A stretch of 13,184 bases of DNA, from NCBI GenBank assembly GCA_027306715.1, contig DAHUZG010000449.1:1-13184 (forward strand), in the 5' to 3' direction. The notes beneath the pieces were generated by a model, which was not told where the DNA came from, did not search any database, and saw only the letters and a program-made list of their open reading frames with translations. The position numbers and the translations under genes were made by a program. Source of the stretch: Acidimicrobiaceae bacterium (GTDB lineage: Bacteria; Actinomycetota; Acidimicrobiia; Acidimicrobiales; Bog-793). Numbering within the stretch: position 1 is the first letter of the stretch; each line of letters starts with the position of its first letter. This document shows, in pieces, positions 12,910 to 13,184 of this stretch.

Positions 12910-13184
12910 GCGAGCCGGGCAGCACCGGTGACCGAGCCAGGCCGATGACGCTGCCGGCGGGCTCGGAGCGCATCGCAGACCACTTACCGGTGCCTCTGCA
13001 GGAGCTCGACGAGCGCCAACGCGCCTGCCTCGCGTCAGCGGCGGATCGGATCGTTCCCGACGAGGGGTTCGGCGGCGGCTGGCGGGGAGGGGCCGAGCGG
13101 TACGTGCGCGACGAGCTCGCCGGCGACCTGGCGCCGTACAACGAGGCGCTCGGTGAGCTGGCGGCCGAGCTCGACCGGGCGGCC
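12906..13184 (+). CDS. Gluconate 2-dehydrogenase subunit 3-like protein, partial
   Basis: The first 93 residues of a gene that runs off the right edge. It starts at the ATG of the ATGA overlap with the oxidoreductase stop. LDERQRACLASAADRIVPDE (34-53), then GGAERYVRDELAGDLAPYNE (61-80) and LGELAAELDRA (82-92), resemble the gluconate 2-dehydrogenase subunit 3 family. These are small subunits that escort and couple GMC-type flavin dehydrogenases to membrane cytochromes; the pattern is a helix with a conserved RIxP followed by G(A)xxxYV. Members often have a twin-arginine leader; here the N-terminus is only MSEPGSTGDRARPMTLPAGS, without RR. The assignment is by pattern. A GMC-family dehydrogenase gene directly downstream would be the expected partner. 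Confidence 0.6.
   Translation, partial: MSEPGSTGDRARPMTLPAGSERIADHLPVPLQELDERQRACLASAADRIVPDEGFGGGWRGGAERYVRDELAGDLAPYNEALGELAAELDRAA

Overview
The window is about 70% GC and densely coded on both strands, with GTG and TTG starts. It carries several hallmarks of Actinomycetota: a mycothiol-type DinB/maleylpyruvate isomerase-family enzyme, a luciferase-like (F420/FMN) oxidoreductase, a leaderless-looking promoter and high GC at third codon positions. A deep-branching actinobacterium (for example Acidimicrobiia or Thermoleophilia) is my guess, but the sequence alone does not fix the taxon. I see no rRNA, tRNA, CRISPR, transposase, integrase or phage gene.

Left part (1-5734): a nitronate monooxygenase-family FMN enzyme on the minus strand is divergent from an Rrf2-family regulator. 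They share an AT-richer 92-bp promoter region that holds an operator-like dyad. The regulator has the three-cysteine Fe-S signature of Rrf2 sensors and is extended by about 150 residues that look like an SRPBCC (START-like) domain. After a gap of about 290 bp comes a type II sulfide:quinone oxidoreductase with both redox cysteines. Its stop is one base from the start of a membrane-anchored beta-propeller protein. Together they suggest a redox-controlled sulfide or reactive-sulfur/nitrogen detoxification locus. The regulatory link between the regulator and the SQR pair is inferred from position only.

Middle part (5735-8844): a structured terminator region separates the propeller gene from a small convergent Rieske ferredoxin-like protein. 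The Rieske gene is divergent from a mycothiol-dependent isomerase-type protein with a complete metal-binding triad. Converging on that gene are a STAS-domain protein lacking the usual phospho-acceptor serine and, upstream of it, a 278-residue Trp-rich protein of unknown function. Next comes a 219-bp gene-free stretch with an imperfect hairpin and an exact 14-bp tandem duplication.

Right part (8845-13184): an ornithine cyclodeaminase/mu-crystallin-family protein and an MFS exporter lie on the minus strand. The MFS reading frame extends upstream of its first ATG/GTG/TTG codon to a CTG preceded by AGGAGG, and a near-perfect 20-bp inverted repeat overlaps this 5' end. Divergent from it is a tightly overlapping plus-strand operon: a 76-residue orphan protein, an LLM-class oxidoreductase and the truncated start of a gluconate 2-dehydrogenase subunit 3-like protein. 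Both joins in this operon are 4-base start/stop overlaps.

The most notable observations are the Rrf2-SRPBCC fusion with its dyad operator beside an SQR/propeller pair, the probable CTG start with inverted repeat of the MFS gene, and the unrecognised proteins at 7789-8625 and 11663-11893.
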